Origin: Typhlomys cinereus
Lineage: Eukaryota > Chordata > Mammalia > Rodentia > Platacanthomyidae
Assembly: GCA_023101885.1 (NCBI GenBank)
Contig: JALPQD010000248.1
Span: 248,001 to 312,000 of the forward strand
Direction: 5' to 3'
DNA length: 64,000 nt
In this document: positions 10,362-24,027 of the stretch, piece after piece
Layout of the letters: every line of letters starts with the position of its first letter
Position numbering within the stretch: position 1 is the first letter of the stretch
The notes under the pieces: model-generated
What the model saw: only the letters and a program-made list of their open reading frames with translations
Databases searched by the model: none
Told to the model about the DNA's origin: nothing
Translations under genes and position numbers: made by a program

Positions 10362-13300
10362 ATGTCCAGAATTAAAAATAATTTCTCCATTATAACATTA
10401 GATGTCAATGGTATTAACTCACCGATTAAGAGACACAGATTACAAACTTGGATTAAAATCACAACCCATCAATCTGCTGCCTTCAAGAAACTCATCTCAC
10501 CACAAAAGACAGACAAATCCTAAAAATGAGGGGTGGTCCAAAATTCTGCATGCTAATGGAACCAGGAAACAGGCAGGGGTAGCCATTATGCTGATGGACA
10601 ATGTGGACTTCAAACCCAAAAAAATCATGAGACACAGATGGATACTACATTTTTGTCACAGGTACAATTCACCAGGAAGATTTCACAATACTGAACATAT
10701 ATGGACCCAATACGGGCCCCTCCACATTCATTAAGAAAATCCAACAGCGTCTAAAGCAAGAAACCAACCCCCAAATGATAATTCTTGGGGATTTCAACAC
10801 CACCCTCTCAACATGGGATAGATCAACAGGTCAAAAGCTTAACAGAGACACCTTGGAACTTAATCAAACACTTAAAGAAATGGACCTTATAGATCTCTAT
10901 CGAACTTTTCACCCACACACCAAAGCATACACATTTTTCAAAGCAGCACACGGAACTTTCTCCAAAATAGATCACATATTGGGCCACAAAACGAATCTAC
11001 ACATATACAGGAATGTTGAAATGCTAGCCTGCACCTTATCAGACCACCATGGCTTAAAGCTTGAAATCCACAACAAAACAAGCAACAGAAAATACACTAA
11101 CTACTGGAAACTTAACACTATGATGCTGAATGAGAATTGGATTTAGGAAGAAATTACAAAGGAAATTCAAGATTTCCTTAAAGAGAACAATAATGAAAAT
11201 ACAATTTACCATAATCTCTGGGACACAATGAAAGTTGTCCTAAGAGGTAAGTTCATAGCTCTTAATGCCTACATCAAAAAAACGGAAACATCAGAAATAA
11301 ATAACAATACAGCTTAAAGCTTTAGAGAAACTAGAGCAATCCTGATCCCAAAAGCAGTAGAAGAGAGGAGATTAGCAAAATAAGGGGAGAAGTATCTGAA
11401 ATCGAGATTCAGAAAATGATAGAGAAAAATCAACCAAGCAAAAAGGTGTTTTTTGAAAAAATCAATAAGATTGATACACCCTAGCTAAATTAACCAAAAG
11501 TAAAAGAGAGAGAAATCCCAAATTAATAAAATTAGAAAGGAAAATGGAGTTATCACTACTGATACACAAGAAATCCAGAGAATTATAACATCATATTTCA
11601 AAAACATATACTCTGTGAAATTTGACAACACAAAGAGATGGATGAATTCCTAAGTAAACACAACTTACCTAAATTGATTCAGGAAGTTGTGAATTATTTA
11701 AATAGTCCTGTAACATATGAGGAAATTGAGGAAGTAATCTCAAATCTTCCCACCAAAATATGTCCTGGACCAGATGGATTCAGCAGAGTTCTACCAGACA
11801 TTTAAGGAGTTAATAGCACCAATACTCTTTAAATTGTTCCATCAAATAGCAAAGGAAGGAACACTAACAAATTCCTTCTATGAAGCTAATATTGTTTAAT
11901 CCCAAAATCTAAAAAAGATTCACTTAAAAAAGAAAACTATAGGCCAATCTCTCTGATGAACACAGATGCAAAGATTCTCAACAAAGTCTTAGCAAGTCAG
12001 ATTCAAAATCATATGAAAAAGATCATTCACGGCCACCAAGTAGGCTTTATCCCTGGCACACAAGGTTAGTTCAACATATGAAAATCAATAAATGTAATTC
12101 ATCATATAAACCAGTCCAACTTCCAAGACCACATGATACTCTCAATAGATGGAGAAAAAGCTTTTGTCAAGATTCAGCAGCCTTTTATGATCAAAACTCT
12201 AGAGAAGGTTGGAATGGAAGGAACCTTTATCAATATAATAAAAGCTGTTTACAACAAGCCCACAGCAAGAATTATACTCAATGCAGAAAAACATGAAGCA
12301 TTCCCACTTTGATCAGGAACTAGACAAGGCTGTCCACTCGCACCACTTCTATTCAATATTGTACTTGAAGTCTTAGCTAGAGCCATAAGACAAGAAAGGG
12401 ACATAAGAGAGATTCAAATTGGCAAGGAAGAAGTCAAGCTATCCATATTTGCAGATGACATGATCTTATACCTGAGTGATCCCAAAAACTCCACCAGGAA
12501 GCTCCTGGAACTAATACAGAAGTTCAACAGAGTAGCAGGATACAAAATAAATGTACAAAAATCAGTGGCCTTCCTATATGCCCAGAATGAAAGAAGTGAA
12601 AAAGCCTTGAGAGAAACAATCCCATTTACTATAGCCCCTAAAATAATGAAATACCTTGGTATGAACCTAACCAAGGAAGTAAGTGACCTTTACAATGAAA
12701 ACTTTAAAAGCCTGAAGAAAGAAATTGCAGAAGACACCAGAAGGTGGAAAGACCACTCATGTTCCTGGATTGGCAGAATCAACATCATAAAAGTGACCAA
12801 CCTACCAAAGGCAATATACAAATTCAATGCTATACCAATTAAAATCCCAAAGCAATTCTTTAAAGAAGTTGAGCAAACAATCTCAAAATTCATATGGAGG
12901 CACAAAAGACCCAGGATAGCAAAGACAATCCTGAGTAACAAAAACACTGCTGGAGGTATCACTCTACCAAACCTTAGTCTATACTACAAATCCATAGTTA
13001 TAAAAGCAGCCTGGTACTGGCTCCAAAATAGACACACAGATCAATTGATAAGGTTTGAAGACCCAGATATAAGCCCACAAATTTCAGTCATTTGGTCTTT
13101 GACAAAGGGGCCCAAAAAATCCAATGGAAAAAGAACAGCATCTTCAACAAATGGTGCAGGCAAAACTGGGTCTCCTCATGTAGAAGATTAAAACTGGACC
13201 CGTACTTTTCACCATGTACAAGACTTAATTCCAAATTGATGAAGGACCTTGGTGTAAGGCCCGAAACCATAAAAACCATAGTTAAAAGGGTAGGGAAGTT

Positions 13301-14174
13301 CCTCGAGCTGATTGGACTAGGCCAACAGTTCCTAAACAGACATCCAATGGCATAGTCACTGCTACCAACTCTCAACAGTTGGGATCTTGTGAAATTAAAG
13401 AGCTTCTGTTCAGATAAAGAGATTGTAACATGAGCTCAAATGCAACCCACAGAATGGGAGAAAATCATCACTAACCACATATCTAATAGAGCTCTACAGT
13501 CCAGAGTGCACAAAGAACTTAGAAAACTAAACACCAAGGAAACCACTTGCCCAATTAAAAAATGGGCCCTGGAACTTAACAGAAACTTTACCAGGGATGA
13601 AATTAAAATGTCTAAGAAATATCTTAAAAAATGCTCCACTTTCTTAGCCATCAGGGAAATACAAATGAAAATTTACCTGAGATATCGTCTCACCCTGGTC
13701 AAGATGGCAAAAATCCACAATACAAACAACACCAAATGCTGGAGAGGATGTGGAGAGAGGGGAACTCTCCTACATTGCTGGTGGGAATGCAGGCTCATAC
13801 AACAACTCTGGCGAGCCATCTGGAGATTCTTAAAGAAATTAAAGTTTCAAATGCCATATGACCCTGATGTTCCACTTTTGGGAATAACCCCACATATAGC
13901 AGAAGTTCACCTTGATAGCACAAGTATGACCATGTTCACAGCAGCACTGTTTACAATAGCAAAGTCATGGAATCAACCCAAATGTCCAACAGTTGACGAG
14001 TGGATAAGGAAAATGTGGTACATCTGTACAATGGTGTACTACTGAGCCATCAAAAATGATGAATTACTGGAATTTGCAGGGAAATGGATTGGATTAGAAA
14101 CAATTTCATTGAGTGAAGTATCCCAGACACAGAAAATTAAGCCCCGTATGTACTCCCTAATAGGTGGCTCGTAG
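10362..14174 (+). pseudogene. L1 ORF2 of copy D, frameshifted
   Basis: It starts at an ATG followed by SRIKNNFSIIT-type sequence, about 70 bp after ORF1, as in copy N. Endonuclease pieces include GDFNTTL (near 10780) and LSDHHGLK (near 11040). The RT catalytic FADD is intact at 12448-12459. The RT thumb and downstream region form one open stretch at 12460-13191. The CCHC-like knuckle [18 protein letters not shown] lies near 13737-13796. The stop is TAG at 14172-14174, giving the family's usual length of about 1270 codons. At least six frameshifts and stops prevent translation. Confidence 0.9.
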
Positions 14175-15175
14175 TACCAAACCCACTTAGAGACACTCAA
14201 AGATAAATCTCTGTAATGCCTACAGTAATTGCTAAGATTATGAACAGGAGGGATGGGGAATGAGGGTCACACTAGTAACAAGGAGAGAGGGGACCATGTT
14301 ACAGCAGAGAAAACTGGCCACCATCAAGGACTGTAAGTAAGTAAGGAGACATCTGGTTAAGTACACAGACTTTCCTTCCTGATCATTTACAACTGATGGA
14401 GTGTGATCTTACCAGAAGGGGAGGGCGTATAGTTTGGCAGATAGAAAGAAACCATTTTGCAAATGGGTGATTGACCTCTCCCACACCATGGTTTCCTACT
14501 TTTATTACATCTACCTTTGAATATACTCTTATAACAAGACTCTAATTTAACAGGCTTTTATCTCTGGCCAGGGTGTGTTATCCAATACCCATCTGGATGG
14601 AGTGAAGGGCATTGCAGGAGCAGCAAAGCTGAAGAAAAAATAATCAACGAACCGTAATCCAGAAAATCAGAGGCTCTGTATCAACCACTTGGAACTCGTC
14701 CACCCTAATCTCTCCCCATCCTGAAGCTCAGGGAAATTTACGGAAGAGGGGGCGGTAAGATTGTAAGAGCATAAGGATGGGAGGAGTAACTATATGCAAG
14801 AATCTCCTCACCAGCTAGGGCCGAAGCAATTATAATTGGACTTTGCATGCCCTGTGCAATGTCCTACACACTATTGACCCCACAAAGTCTAGCATTTGTT
14901 AAAGGCACTAGGATCCTTTGAGGCAAGGGATTGACAGCAACAGTAGTGTTCCTATGCTTAAAGGGAACACAGGAAACGGTTCTGGGAAATGCCCCTGGGG
15001 AGGCATCGAATAGGAGGACCCAGAGGAGAGTTTGGCATGTTCATTAAAGGAGGCTTAGGGGATGGGAGGGGGAGGCACTGAGGGATAGGGAGGGAAGTGA
15101 GGGTGGAGGGCACAGGGGGGTTGAGGGAGGGGGGGAACAGTATACCTGTTAAGTTTGTATGAGTGGAAATAAAAA

Positions 15176-15793
15176 AAAATCACACCCACAAAAAAGTAAT
15201 CACTTGCTATAGGATACTCAAATGAATTCTGATATAATAGCAAAAATGTTCCATGTAATGTATCCTTAATTACCATAAAATACAGTTTTCTATTTTATTA
15301 GAAAATAAAACATAAAGAGTTTAAATTATAATTCCAGTCTACTTTATTTTGCATAAGTCAAGTGCACCTTATATAGACTATTCATACAGTGCAAACTGCT
15401 TTATGTGCACACAAAATCACATTAAAATTTCATAATCCTATCCCAATTATCTCCTATACTGTTTTCACCAATCCTTGCTTTGTCAGTTCTTTCAAAAGGT
15501 TTTCTTACTCCTTTGATGTAGGTTTCATTTTCAGTAGTGTTTTCTATGGACTTTAATTCCTTGGTTGTTGAGTTTTGCTTATTTGTGAATATCATTATGG
15601 TCACCTAATCATTGTCTCACATACTGTTTATATGCTTTATTGTTCAATGCAGTAGTCCAATAGTCTATACCACAAAATTTTAGAACAGAATATTACCATT
15701 CTATCCTGTCTTATTTCTGTGGATCTAAAATTATCTCAACAACATGTATGTTATTAGGCACAGATATGTGTCTTCAAGATTTCCTTGATTCGT
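15176..15793. other. AT-rich spacer, no gene seen
   Basis: Follows the A tail of L1 copy D. No coding, RNA or clear repeat signal was found. Confidence 0.5.
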
Positions 15794-15804
15794 ATTCTGC
15801 AGGA

Positions 15805-16105
15805 TGGGCTGGTCAGATGGCTCAGTGTTTGAGACTTTGCCTTAAAAGCAGCAGATCCTGAGTTCAGATACCTGGTCCCATGTTAAAATGTAAGATGGAA
15901 AAGGCAGTAGCCTACACTTTCAGCTCTGTGGGGCACTGCTTGAAAATCCTGAAGCTGAGCAAAAAGGAAGAAGAGGCAATGGAGGATAACACCCAAAGTC
16001 ACCCTTGATTCCCTTTAGGCACACCCTGTATCCTCTGATGCACACCCACAACCCCCCCCCCACCGACATGAGCAAAATAAGTAAATAAAATAGTTAATTT
16101 AAAAA
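15805..16105 (+). mobile_element. Older tRNA-derived SINE (about 300 bp)
   Basis: The head TGGGCTGGTCAGATGGCTCAG has an A-box-like element, and AGATCCTGAGTTCAGATACC is a B-box-like element. The body differs from the young SINE family. The end is C-rich, then AAATAAGTAAATAAAATAG. An 11-bp perfect target duplication, attctgcagga, flanks it at 15794-15804 and 16106-16116. Relatives lie at 16617, 23728, 44422 and 48805. Confidence 0.85.
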
Positions 16106-16116
16106 ATTCTGCAGGA

Positions 16117-16616
16117 GCCTACTAATACTCTTTGGCTCATTATCTGTTCACAGAGTAAGTCATCAGTAATGGAAAATTTTAATAACAGCTAAATTTTAGA
16201 TAACTCCAAAGCTAATGTTTGAGTATCAATTTTCCTATCAGTGGGTTAATGGAATTTTTCCCATTTTGTATTTTTCTTTTCTCATGTCAATTGCACAATA
16301 ATATTTGAGTGTGATACTTTTACATTTGCATATTATATTTGATTGTACTTATTTCTGTTCCGTGTGTTACCCTTCCCTTTGCCAAACCCTGTTCTCCTTT
16401 CCTCTCCTTCCTTGGTACAATCCCCTGCAAATGGCACACTTTCATTCTTTATAAGGGAGAAAGCATGAATAGGAAAACACAATGTTGTAGAAAGTCACAG
16501 TGGTCATGACCAATTTTTGTAATGTTAAAGGATCTACATTCAAGTTTCATAAACATTTTTGTTGTTACCTTTTTATTTGTGTTTTTGCTATCTTCTGTGT
16601 TTCAAAAAATACATAG
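16117..16616. other. Spacer, no gene seen
   Basis: AT-rich sequence between two SINEs. Nothing recognised. Confidence 0.45.
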
Positions 16617-16895
16617 AGTTCTAGAGAGATGGCTTCAGGGTTAAGACTACCTTGAAAGCAGAAGATCCTGAGTTCAAATCACAAGGTCTACATAAAAAAT
16701 GCCAGCTGGAAAGGCAGGGTTCCCCACTTTTGGCCCTAGTGGATAGATACTGAGAAATCTCAGAGAGAAGCCTAAAGGAGATAAAAACATTCCAGGATGA
16801 TTCTCAAAGTCACCATCGGTCCTCCACACCACAAAGGTCATACAGTGCCTTCTAATGAACACATGCACACACACAAACACACATGCATGCAAAAT
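16617..16895 (+). mobile_element. Older tRNA-derived SINE joined to L1 copy F
   Basis: It has a head with CTAGAGAGATGGCTTCAGGGTTAAG and a B box AGATCCTGAGTTCAAATC. The body is like that of the 15805 copy and ends in a CA-rich stretch and AAAATAAATAAAA. There is no spacer: the tail runs straight into L1 ORF2 sequence (TTGATACACCCCTAGC). The SINE tail may have served as the insertion site for copy F. Confidence 0.78.
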
Positions 16896-19800
16896 AAATA
16901 AAATTGATACACCCCTAGCTAAATTAACCAAAAGCAAGAGAGAGAAAACACAAATTAACAAAATTAGTAATGAAAATGGAGTTATCACTACCGATACCCA
17001 AGACATTCAGAGTATTATAACATCATATTTCAAAAACTTATACTCTGTGAAATTTGACAACTAAAAAGAAATGGATGAATTCCTAAGTAAGCACAACTTA
17101 CGGAAATTGAATCCGGAACTTGTGAATTGTTTAAATAGTCCTTTAAAATATGAGGAAATTGATGAAGTAATCTCAAATCTTCCTATCAAAAAAATGTCCT
17201 GGACCAAATGGATTCAGCACCGAATTCTACCAGACATTTAAGAAGCTAATAACACCAATACTCCTTTTTTTATTTCTACTCATATAAATTTAACAGGTAC
17301 ACCAGTCCCCTCCCTCCCTCCAACCTCCCACAGCCCTGTGCTCCCCTCCACACCCCCTTCCCTCCCCATCCCCCAGTGCCTCCCCTTCCCATCCCCAGAG
17401 CATCCTTTAATGTGCATGCCAGACTCTCCTCTGGGTCCTCCTCTCCGATGAGGTGTAAGGACCCAGTGGCATTTCCCAGAACCTTTTCCTGTGTTCCCCT
17501 TAAGCATAGGAACACTACTGTGGCTGTCAATCCCTTGCCTCAAAGGATCTTAGTGCCTTTAGCAAATGCTAGAATTTGAGGGGTCAATAGTGTGTTGGAC
17601 ATTGCGCAGGGCAGGCAAAGTCCAATTATGATTGCTTTGGCCCTAATTTGTGTGGAGTACCTTGCATATCATTGCTCCTCCCATCCTTGTGCTCTTACAA
17701 TTTTATCGCTCCCTCTTCCGCAAATTTCCCTGAGCTTCAGGATGGGGAGAGATTAGGCTGGCCTAGTTTCAGGTAGTTGATATAGAGTCTCTGATGTTCT
17801 GGATTGTGGTTTGTTGATTTTTTTTTCTGTTTTGCTGCTCCTGCAATGCCCTTCACTCCATTCTGATGGGTATTGGATGTCACCCCCTGGCCAGAGATAA
17901 AAAGCTGTTAAACTAGAATCTTGTTATAAGAGTATATTCAAAGGTAGATGTAATAAAAGTAGGAAACCATAGTGAGGGAGGGGTCAATAACCCATTTACA
18001 AAATGGTTACTTCCTATCTGCCAGACTATATGCCCTCCCCTTCTGGTGAGATCATACCACATCAGTTGTAAATGATCAGGAATGAAAGTCTGTGAACTTA
18101 ACCAGATGTCTCATTACTCATTTGCAGTCCTTGATGGAGGCCTATTTTCTCTGCTGTAACATGGTCCCCTCTCTCCTTGTTTCTGGTGTGGCCCTCCTAC
18201 CCCATCCCTCCTGTTCATATTCCTTGCAATTACTGTAGGTATTACAGAGATTTATCCTTGAGTGTCTCTAGGTGGGTTTGGTACTAGGAGCCACCTATTA
18301 GGGAATATATACGGTGCGTAATTTTCTGGGTCTGGGATACTTCACTTAATACAATTGTGTCTAATAACATCCATTTCCTGGCAAATTCCATTAATTCATC
18401 ATTTTCGGTGGCTGAGTAGTACTCCATTGTATAGATGTACCACATTTTCCTTATCCACTCGTCAACTGTTGGACATTTGGGTTGATTCCATGACTTTGCT
18501 ATTGTAAACAGTGCTGCTATGAACATGGTCGTGCTCGTGCTATCAAGGTGAATTTTTGCTGTATGGGGGGTTATTTCCAAAAGTGGAATAGCAGGGTCAT
18601 ATGGCATTTCAATTTTTAATTTCTTTAAGAATCTCCAGACAGCTCTCCAGAGTGGCTGTATAAGCCTGCATTCCCACCAGCAATGTAGGAGAGTTCATTT
18701 TTCTCCACTTCCTCTCCAGCATTTGGTAACAATATCAATACTCCTTAAACTGTTCCATCAAATAGCAAAGGAAGTAACATTATCAGATTCTTTTTATGAA
18801 ACTAATATCATCTTAATCCCAAAACCTAATAAAGATACACTTAAAAAAGAAAACTCTAGGACAATCTCTTTGATGAACACAGATGTAATGATTTGCAACA
18901 AAGTCTTAGCAATTCGTATTCAAAAACATATCAAAAAGATCATTCATGATGATCAAGTAGGCTTTATCCCAGGCACACAAGGTTGGTTCAACATACGCAA
19001 ATCAATAAACGTAATTCAATATATAAACCAGTCCAAAATGCAAGACCACATGATACTCTGGATAGATGCAGAAAAAACTTTTCACAAGATCCATCAGCCC
19101 TTTATGATCAAACTTCTAGAGACAGTTCGAATGGAGGAACCTTTATCAATATTATAAAAGCTGCATACAATAAGCATACAGCAAGGATTATACTCAATGT
19201 GGAAAAATTTGAAGCATTCCCATTTCAATCAGGAACTAGACAAGGCTGTCCACTCTTATCACTTCTATTCAATATTGTACTTGAAGTCTTAGCTGATGCC
19301 ATAAGACAAGAAAGGGAGATAAAAAAGATTCAAATCGGCAATGAAGAAGTCAAGATATCTCTATTTGCAGATGACATGATCATATACCTAAGTGATCCTA
19401 AAAACTCCACCAGGAAGCTCCTGGAAATAATACAGAAGTTCAGCATGATTGCAGGATACAAAATAAACATACAAAAATCAGAGACCTTCCAATATGCCCA
19501 GAATGAAAGAAGTGAAAAATCCCTGAGAGAAATAATCCCATTTACTATAGCCACTAAAATTGAAATACATTGGTATAAACCTAACCAAGGAAGTAAGAGA
19601 CATTTACAATGAAAACTTAAAACCTAAAAAAAAAATAAATTTCAGAAGACACCAGAAGGTGGAAAGACCTCCCATGTTCCTGGATTTGGAGAATCAATAT
19701 CATAAAGATGAACATCCTACCAAAGACAATATACAGATTCAATGCCACACCAATCAAAATCCCAAAGCAATTCTTTAAAGAGGTTGATCAAATAATACTT

Positions 19801-21071
19801 AAATTCATATGGAGACACAAAAGACCCAGGAGAGCAAAAACAATCCTGAGTAACAAAAATACTGCTGGAGGTATCACCATACCAAACCTTAGTCTATACT
19901 ACAAATCCATAGTTATAAAAACTGCCTGGTACTGGCTCCAAAATAGACACACAGGTCAATGGACAAGGGTTGAAGACCCAGATATAAGCCCACACACAGC
20001 CATTTGATCGTTGACAAAGGGACCCAAAAAATCCAATGGAAAAAGAAAAGTATCTTCAACAAATGGTGCTGGCAAAACTGGGTCTCCACATGCTGAAGAT
20101 TAAAACTGGACCTGTACTTGTCACCATGTACAAGACTTAATTCCGAATGGATCAAGGACAGAAACTATAAAAACCTTAGTTGAAAGGCTAGGGAATTCCG
20201 TTGTGCTGATTCGAGTAGGCCAACATTTCCTAATAAAAAATCCAATAGCACAATCTATATAACTGACACTCAACAGATGGGATCTTGTGAAATTAAAGAG
20301 CTTCTGTTCAGGTAAAGACATTGTAACTTGAGCACAAAGGCAACCCACAGAATGGGAGAAAATCTTCACTAACCACATATCTGATAGAGTTCTATTTTGC
20401 AGAGTGCAGAAAGCATTTGAAAACTAAGCACCAAGGAAACAAGTGGCCCAATTAAAAAATGGGTCTTGGAACTTAAAAGAAACTTTACCAGGAAAGAAAT
20501 TGAAAGGTCTAACAAATATCTTAAAAAATGCTCCACATCCTTAGCCATCAGGGAAATGCATATCAAAACTTCCCTGAGATACCATCTCACCCGAGTTAGG
20601 ATGGCAAAAATCCATAATACAAACAACACCAAATGCTGGAGAGGATGCAGAGAGAGGAGAACTCTCCTACATCACTGGTGGGAATGTAGGTTTATACAAC
20701 CACTCTGGCAAGCCGTCTGGGGATTTTTTAAAAAGTTAAAGATTGAAATGCCATATGACCCTGCTATTCCACTTTTGGGAATAATCCCCCATGCATCAAA
20801 AGTTCCCCTCGACAGCACAAGCATGACCATGTTCATAGCAGCACTGTTTACAATAGCAAAGTCGTGGAATCAACCCAAATGCCCAACAGTTGATGAGTGG
20901 ATAAGGAAAATGTGGTACATCTATACAATGGAATATTACTCAGCCATCATAAATGATGAATTAATGACATGTGCGGGGAAATGGATGGAATTAGAAAAAA
21001 TTATATTAAGTGAAGTATCCCAGACACAGAAAATTAATCGCTGTGTGTACTCCCTAATAGGTGGATTGTAG
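16896..21071 (+). pseudogene. L1 ORF2 (RT to C-terminus) of copy F, interrupted
   Basis: The endonuclease is missing. RT blocks are recognisable after the insertion: the [14 protein letters not shown] motif near 19220 and the catalytic FADD at 19364-19375. The C-terminal knuckle is altered ([18 protein letters not shown], near 20635). Copy G (17265-18727) and several small frameshifts disrupt it. Confidence 0.85.
17265..18727 (-). mobile_element. L1 copy G: 5'-truncated LINE-1 nested in copy F
   Basis: Its T-rich left end (CTCCTTTTTTTATTTC) is the A tail read backwards. The minus strand then reads ORF2 C-terminal part (18727-18284, ending LIGGS and a stop) followed by a 3' UTR of about 1 kb with the C-rich/G-rich tract at 17295-17400. 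An imperfect target duplication flanks it: aacaccaatactcc (17251-17264) and aacaatatcaatactcc (18728-18744). Confidence 0.9.
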
Positions 21072-22113
21072 TACCCAACCCACTTAGTGACACACTCAAA
21101 GATAAATATCTGTAATACGTATAGTAATTTCAAAGATTATAAGCAGAGAGGGAAGGAGAAGGAGGGCCCTGCCAGAAACCAGGAGAGAGGGGATCATGCT
21201 ACAGCAGAGAAAATAGGCTACCATCAATGACTGCAATTAAGTAATGAGATATCTTGTGGGCTCACAGGCTCTCCTTACTAGTTATTTCCTTCTGATGGGG
21301 TATGATCTCACCAGAAAAAGAGTCATAAAATCTGGCAGGTAGAAGGTAACCATCCTGCAAATGTGAGACTTACCTTCCCCCCTCACAGTGGTTGCCTACT
21401 CTTATTCCATCTACCTTTAAATCTACTCTTATAATAAGACTCTATTTTAACAGTATTTTATCTTTGGCCAGGGGGTGATATCCAATACCCATCAGGATGA
21501 AGCCAAGGGCAGTGCAGGAGTAGGAAAACTGAAAAACAAATCACAAACCATAATTCAAAAAATCAGAGATTCTACATCAACCACCTGCAACCAGGCCACC
21601 CTAATCTCTCCCCGTCCTAAAGCCCAGGGAAATTTGCGGAATTGGGGGTGGTGAGATTGTAAGAGCCTGAAGATGGGGAGGAGCAATGATATGAAAGATA
21701 CTCCATACAAGTTAGGGCCGAAGTAATCATGATAGGACTTTACATGACCTACGCAATTACCAACATATCATTGAACCCCCAAAGCCTAGCATGTATCACA
21801 GGCACTAGGATTCTTAGAGGCAAGGGATTAACAGCCACAATAGTGTTCCAATACTAAAGGGGAACACAAAAAAGAGCTCTAGGCAATACCACTGAGTCCT
21901 TACACCTCATCAGAGAAGAGGACCCAGAGACAAGTTTGACATGCACACTGAAGGATGCTCCAGGAATTGGGGGGAGGGAGCACTGGGAAAAAGGGAGGGA
22001 AGGGGGAAAAGGAAAAGAAAAAAGGGGAGGGAGCAAGGGGATCCAGGGTGGGAGGGAAGGGAATGGGGTACTTAACTTTGTATGAGTGGAAGAAATAAAA
22101 AAAATAAAAAAAG

Positions 22114-23064
22114 GAAATTGAATTTGGGGAATTAGGAATGAAAGATAGCTAGTCAACAATTTATGCATGCAATTTTATATAAAATAAAATATTCTGTATA
22201 AAGTATGAAAACTAGTAATGTTAGGAAAAGCATTCTTCATGAAATAATTAGGTTGAACATTAACTATAATTCTAATATCCATATATACATTGCATTTTAT
22301 ACATATTACACATTTATCAATATTAGTCACATGCACAACTGACATATTGGTTTTTTCTATTCTGTGAATTTGTATCAACTGAAAAATCAACTGGATAAAA
22401 GTTCTGAATATATATACTTAAAGATATATTGATTGACTAATATACTCTTATACTTTATGTATACTAAAGATATGTAAAGATATACTGAGATATACTAAAA
22501 TTTAATTTCATTTGTTAAAAAAATTACCAAAAATGAAGCCATTAAATCTTTAGTCTTTCATCAATATACATTAGCCTTTTCTACAGTTTCCCAACCATGA
22601 TTAACTTCAAAAGAGAGATAGAAACAGCTTGTGTTCAAGAAAATCACAGACATATGAGAAACTGTGTGTAAATTCCTAAATAGGGAGAAAGTCAATGGAT
22701 GATACTGTTTCCTTTGAAATGATCTGAGTTGATTATAAGAAATAAAGAGTGTAGTCACCACTACAATGATATCCCAGAATGGGTGGAAGAGAGAGGTTTT
22801 TACTACTCAGGTTCAGTCTTTTTCTTCTGTGTTGTTTCCCTATGACTTCATCCAATCTTCCTGTCAATTTTGCAGCAGGTGCCACACACTGATCTGTCTG
22901 GAATCTACTGAGTCCTCTAAGGGAAAAAAAAAAAAAACACTGTATATAAAAGATCTTACCCTGGACTTACGAGAACACAAAATAACTAGGTAAGTTGTCA
23001 AGGAGTCAACCATCAGGTATGGTCTGCCCAAGTGTCCAGCATATGGAATCAGAAAACTCATTTT
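22114..23064. other. AT-rich spacer, no gene seen
   Basis: Apparently unique sequence. It includes an A run at 22924-22937. No supported exon or RNA gene. Confidence 0.5.
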
Positions 23065-23078
23065 AAACATGTCTCTGG

Positions 23079-23359
23079 GGGCTGGAGAGGTGGCTCAGGG
23101 GTTAAGCCTCTGACTTGCAGGCAGAAGGTCCTGAGTTCAGATCCTAGACCCCACGTATAGATGCCGGGAGGAAGCGGGGGCAGCCTGCGTTTCCAGTCCT
23201 GGTAGGGTGGAGCCTGCGAATCCCAGGGCAGAGTAAACAAGGAGGAGGCGGTCCATGGTGGTTCCCGAATTCGTCCATGCTTCTACACACACATACACGC
23301 ACACACATACATACATGCACACACACATACACGCACACAATTGAATAAATAATAAAAAA
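23079..23359 (+). mobile_element. B2/ID-like SINE with 14-bp target duplication
   Basis: This is the clearest plus-strand copy of the young SINE family. The head GGGCTGGAGAGGTGGCTCAG carries the A box, and GTCCTGAGTTCAGATCC carries the B box. A body of about 190 bp leads to CA-rich repeats at 23284-23339, then CAATTGAATAAATAATAAAAAA. The duplication aaacatgtctctgg lies at 23065-23078 and 23360-23373. The A-rich start of the duplication fits L1-endonuclease cleavage. Confidence 0.93.
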
Positions 23360-23519
23360 AAACATGTCTCTGGTATTTTTTTCTAAACAGCATAAGGTAT
23401 AAAAATTCCTGTACCCTTTTGTTCTATAAAATGAACCTAATGAGCCACTTGTAAACTGTTGATTATTAGCAAAAATCAATCTTGGGTATATCTCAGACCA
23501 TCAAAACGTATTTCCCCCT

Positions 23520-23690
23520 TAATAGTTTCTGATGTTATATCATGTTATGTTAGGTTATATCATATTATGCTATGTTAGGTTATGCTATGTTATTCTATCA
23601 TTTGCTATCCTATGCTATGGTGTGGTATGATATGGAATGATCTGTTTTTTGGTATGATGTGGTATGGTATTGATATCATCATCATCATTA
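23520..23690. repeat. Degenerate TATGTTA/TATGCTATG-type tandem repeat
   Basis: Variants of five- to ten-base units such as ATGTTAGGTT, ATGCTATGTT and GTATGATATG repeat for about 150 bp and end in ATCATCATCATCATTATC. There is no perfect period. This looks like an old AT-rich minisatellite. Confidence 0.6.
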
Positions 23691-23727
23691 TCTTATAAGA
23701 CTGTACAATACCCAAGAACTGTTGAGT

Positions 23728-23981
23728 GGACTGGGGAGATGGCTCAGAGGTTAAACCCTTTGCTTTCAGATCCCCCAAATCACATGAACGTCAGGTAGAC
23801 ATGGCAGTAGCCAGAAATTCTGACTTTGGAAGGCAGACCCTGGGTAATCATAAAACAAAGCAATAAAGAGGTGGAATAATGATGCGTAGATCAGTATCTA
23901 TGTCCTGGGCCTCCACATGCATGTGTACTCAAGTGCACTGTGACACAAACACACATACACATACACATACACAGACACACA

Positions 23982-24027
<46 letters not shown>

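Larger units (their letters stand above)
9269..15175 (+). mobile_element. L1 copy D: nearly complete coding part of a LINE-1, no 5' UTR
   Basis: It begins within a few codons of the ORF1 start (GTCAAAGTGCAGATCC) and holds ORF1, ORF2 and a 3' UTR (14175-15160) with a G-rich tract at 15050-15140. It ends GTTTGTATGAGTGGAAATAAAAAAAA. Truncation exactly at ORF1 removes the promoter. I could not find a target duplication on either side of it. Both ORFs have many frameshifts, so it is not active. Confidence 0.92.
16896..22113 (+). mobile_element. L1 copy F: 5'-truncated LINE-1 split by copy G
   Basis: It begins at about ORF2 codon 370, between endonuclease and RT, directly after a SINE tail. It runs to 17264, is interrupted by minus-strand L1 copy G, and resumes at about 18728 in the same sequence context (ACCAATACTCC / CTCCTTAAACTG). 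ORF2 ends with TAG at 21069-21071. The 3' UTR ends TTTGTATGAGTGGAAGAAATAAAAAAAATAAAAAAA near 22113. Copy F is older than copy G. Confidence 0.9.

Noticed and set aside
9269..15175. L1 copy D as a potentially active element
   Set aside because: It lacks a 5' UTR promoter and both ORFs contain multiple frameshifts.
23520..23690. Regular AT-rich repeat considered as a CRISPR-like or satellite array
   Set aside because: Units are short, imperfect and without spacers, in a mammalian genome. It is a degenerate minisatellite.
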